Below, one piece after another: positions 63,557-64,000 of a DNA stretch of 64,000 nt (within the stretch, counting starts at the first letter, position 1; each line of letters opens with the position of its first letter). Source of the stretch: Allolobophora icterica (Eukaryota; Annelida; Clitellata; Crassiclitellata; Lumbricidae); NCBI GenBank assembly GCA_963556255.1, contig OY744616.1, forward strand, positions 10,757,491-10,821,490, read 5' to 3'. Made by a program: the position numbers and the translations under genes. The notes under the pieces were generated by a model. The model did no database searches. It was not told the DNA's origin and worked only from the letters and a program-made list of their open reading frames with translations.

Positions 63557-64000
63557 CAACGTTTAGCTCTACAAAGTTAGCATCAAATGCAGATTGCAGT
63601 AATAGTGGTGTTCACATCATAATGGTCAAACTATAATGTTAACATTATAATGTGTTCACATAGCAGTGTTCACATTATTCAGCTCATATGATGGAAGGGT
63701 AATGCTTGACGTGTTTCAAAATATGTTATGTGTAAATGTTTACAATATGAAAGACCAATTAGGGAACAAAGCAGAGTCACTGCAGCTCTGGCGAGACATT
63801 ACTGGTCAAAACACAACAGTTTCTGTTCTTAATAGACATTTCTCTGTAGCAATATCATTAATAATAATAATAAAATAATAATAATAATTTCTGTTGGCTT
63901 TTCAGACTCTCTGCCAAATTAAAAGCAGTCGCGTACTTTTTATTACAGAGTTGTGGTGCCGTCTCTCTGATAAAACCAGTGAAGTGAGAGAAATCAGCTA
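63557..64000. other. POLR2B intron at window edge
   Basis: No RPB2 coding sequence upstream of the exon at 63149 was recognised before the window ends. The stretch holds AT-rich DNA and an (AAT)n tract at 63860-63890. Confidence 0.5.

Overview
This is a 64 kb piece of nuclear DNA from an animal, AT-rich and loaded with introns, microsatellites and short transposons. The genes are conserved eukaryotic and metazoan single-copy genes (TRAM, TMEM138, kappaB-Ras, TAF11, a MID/TRIM36-like TRIM, MRRF, RPB2) whose exons are short (23-615 bp) and whose introns run from about 0.1 to 3 kb. Gene content, tRNA-type SINEs, hAT MITEs and a pogo/Tigger element fit a marine invertebrate. I cannot name the phylum from sequence alone.

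Layout. 1-1.6 kb: AT-rich flank. 1.6-10.8 kb (-): TRAM translocon-associated membrane protein, 12 coding exons. 12.1-14.8 kb (+): TMEM138, 4 exons, head-to-head with TRAM. 16.7-21.3 kb (-): NKIRAS/kappaB-Ras, 7 exons. 24.1-26.6 kb (-): TAF11, 4 exons. 29.3-42.1 kb (-): TRIM protein with RING, two B-boxes, coiled coil, COS-type region and two FN3-like segments, 8 exons. 42.1-46.4 kb: repeats only. 46.4-47.3 kb (-): mitochondrial ribosome recycling factor in one uninterrupted ORF. 48.9-52.9 kb: a 4.0 kb pogo/Tigger transposon with a PHD-finger transposase broken by one in-frame amber codon. 54.4 kb to the right edge (-): C-terminal 521 codons of RNA polymerase II subunit RPB2 (POLR2B) in 11 exons; the 5' part lies outside the window.

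The genes do not form a pathway. They are housekeeping genes for ER translocation, ciliary membrane biology, NF-kB/Ral signalling, transcription initiation and elongation, ubiquitin ligation and mitochondrial translation. What is distinctive is the repeat landscape: eleven insertions with hAT-like terminal inverted repeats and 8-bp target duplications (three of them with one mismatch), a separate short palindromic MITE family, tRNA-derived SINEs with different heads that share a central motif, an inverted minisatellite apparently made from a SINE head, and 3' ends of several LINE families. Exon boundaries were set by hand from GT/GC-AG signals, reading-frame continuity and remembered family sequence; no alignment was run.
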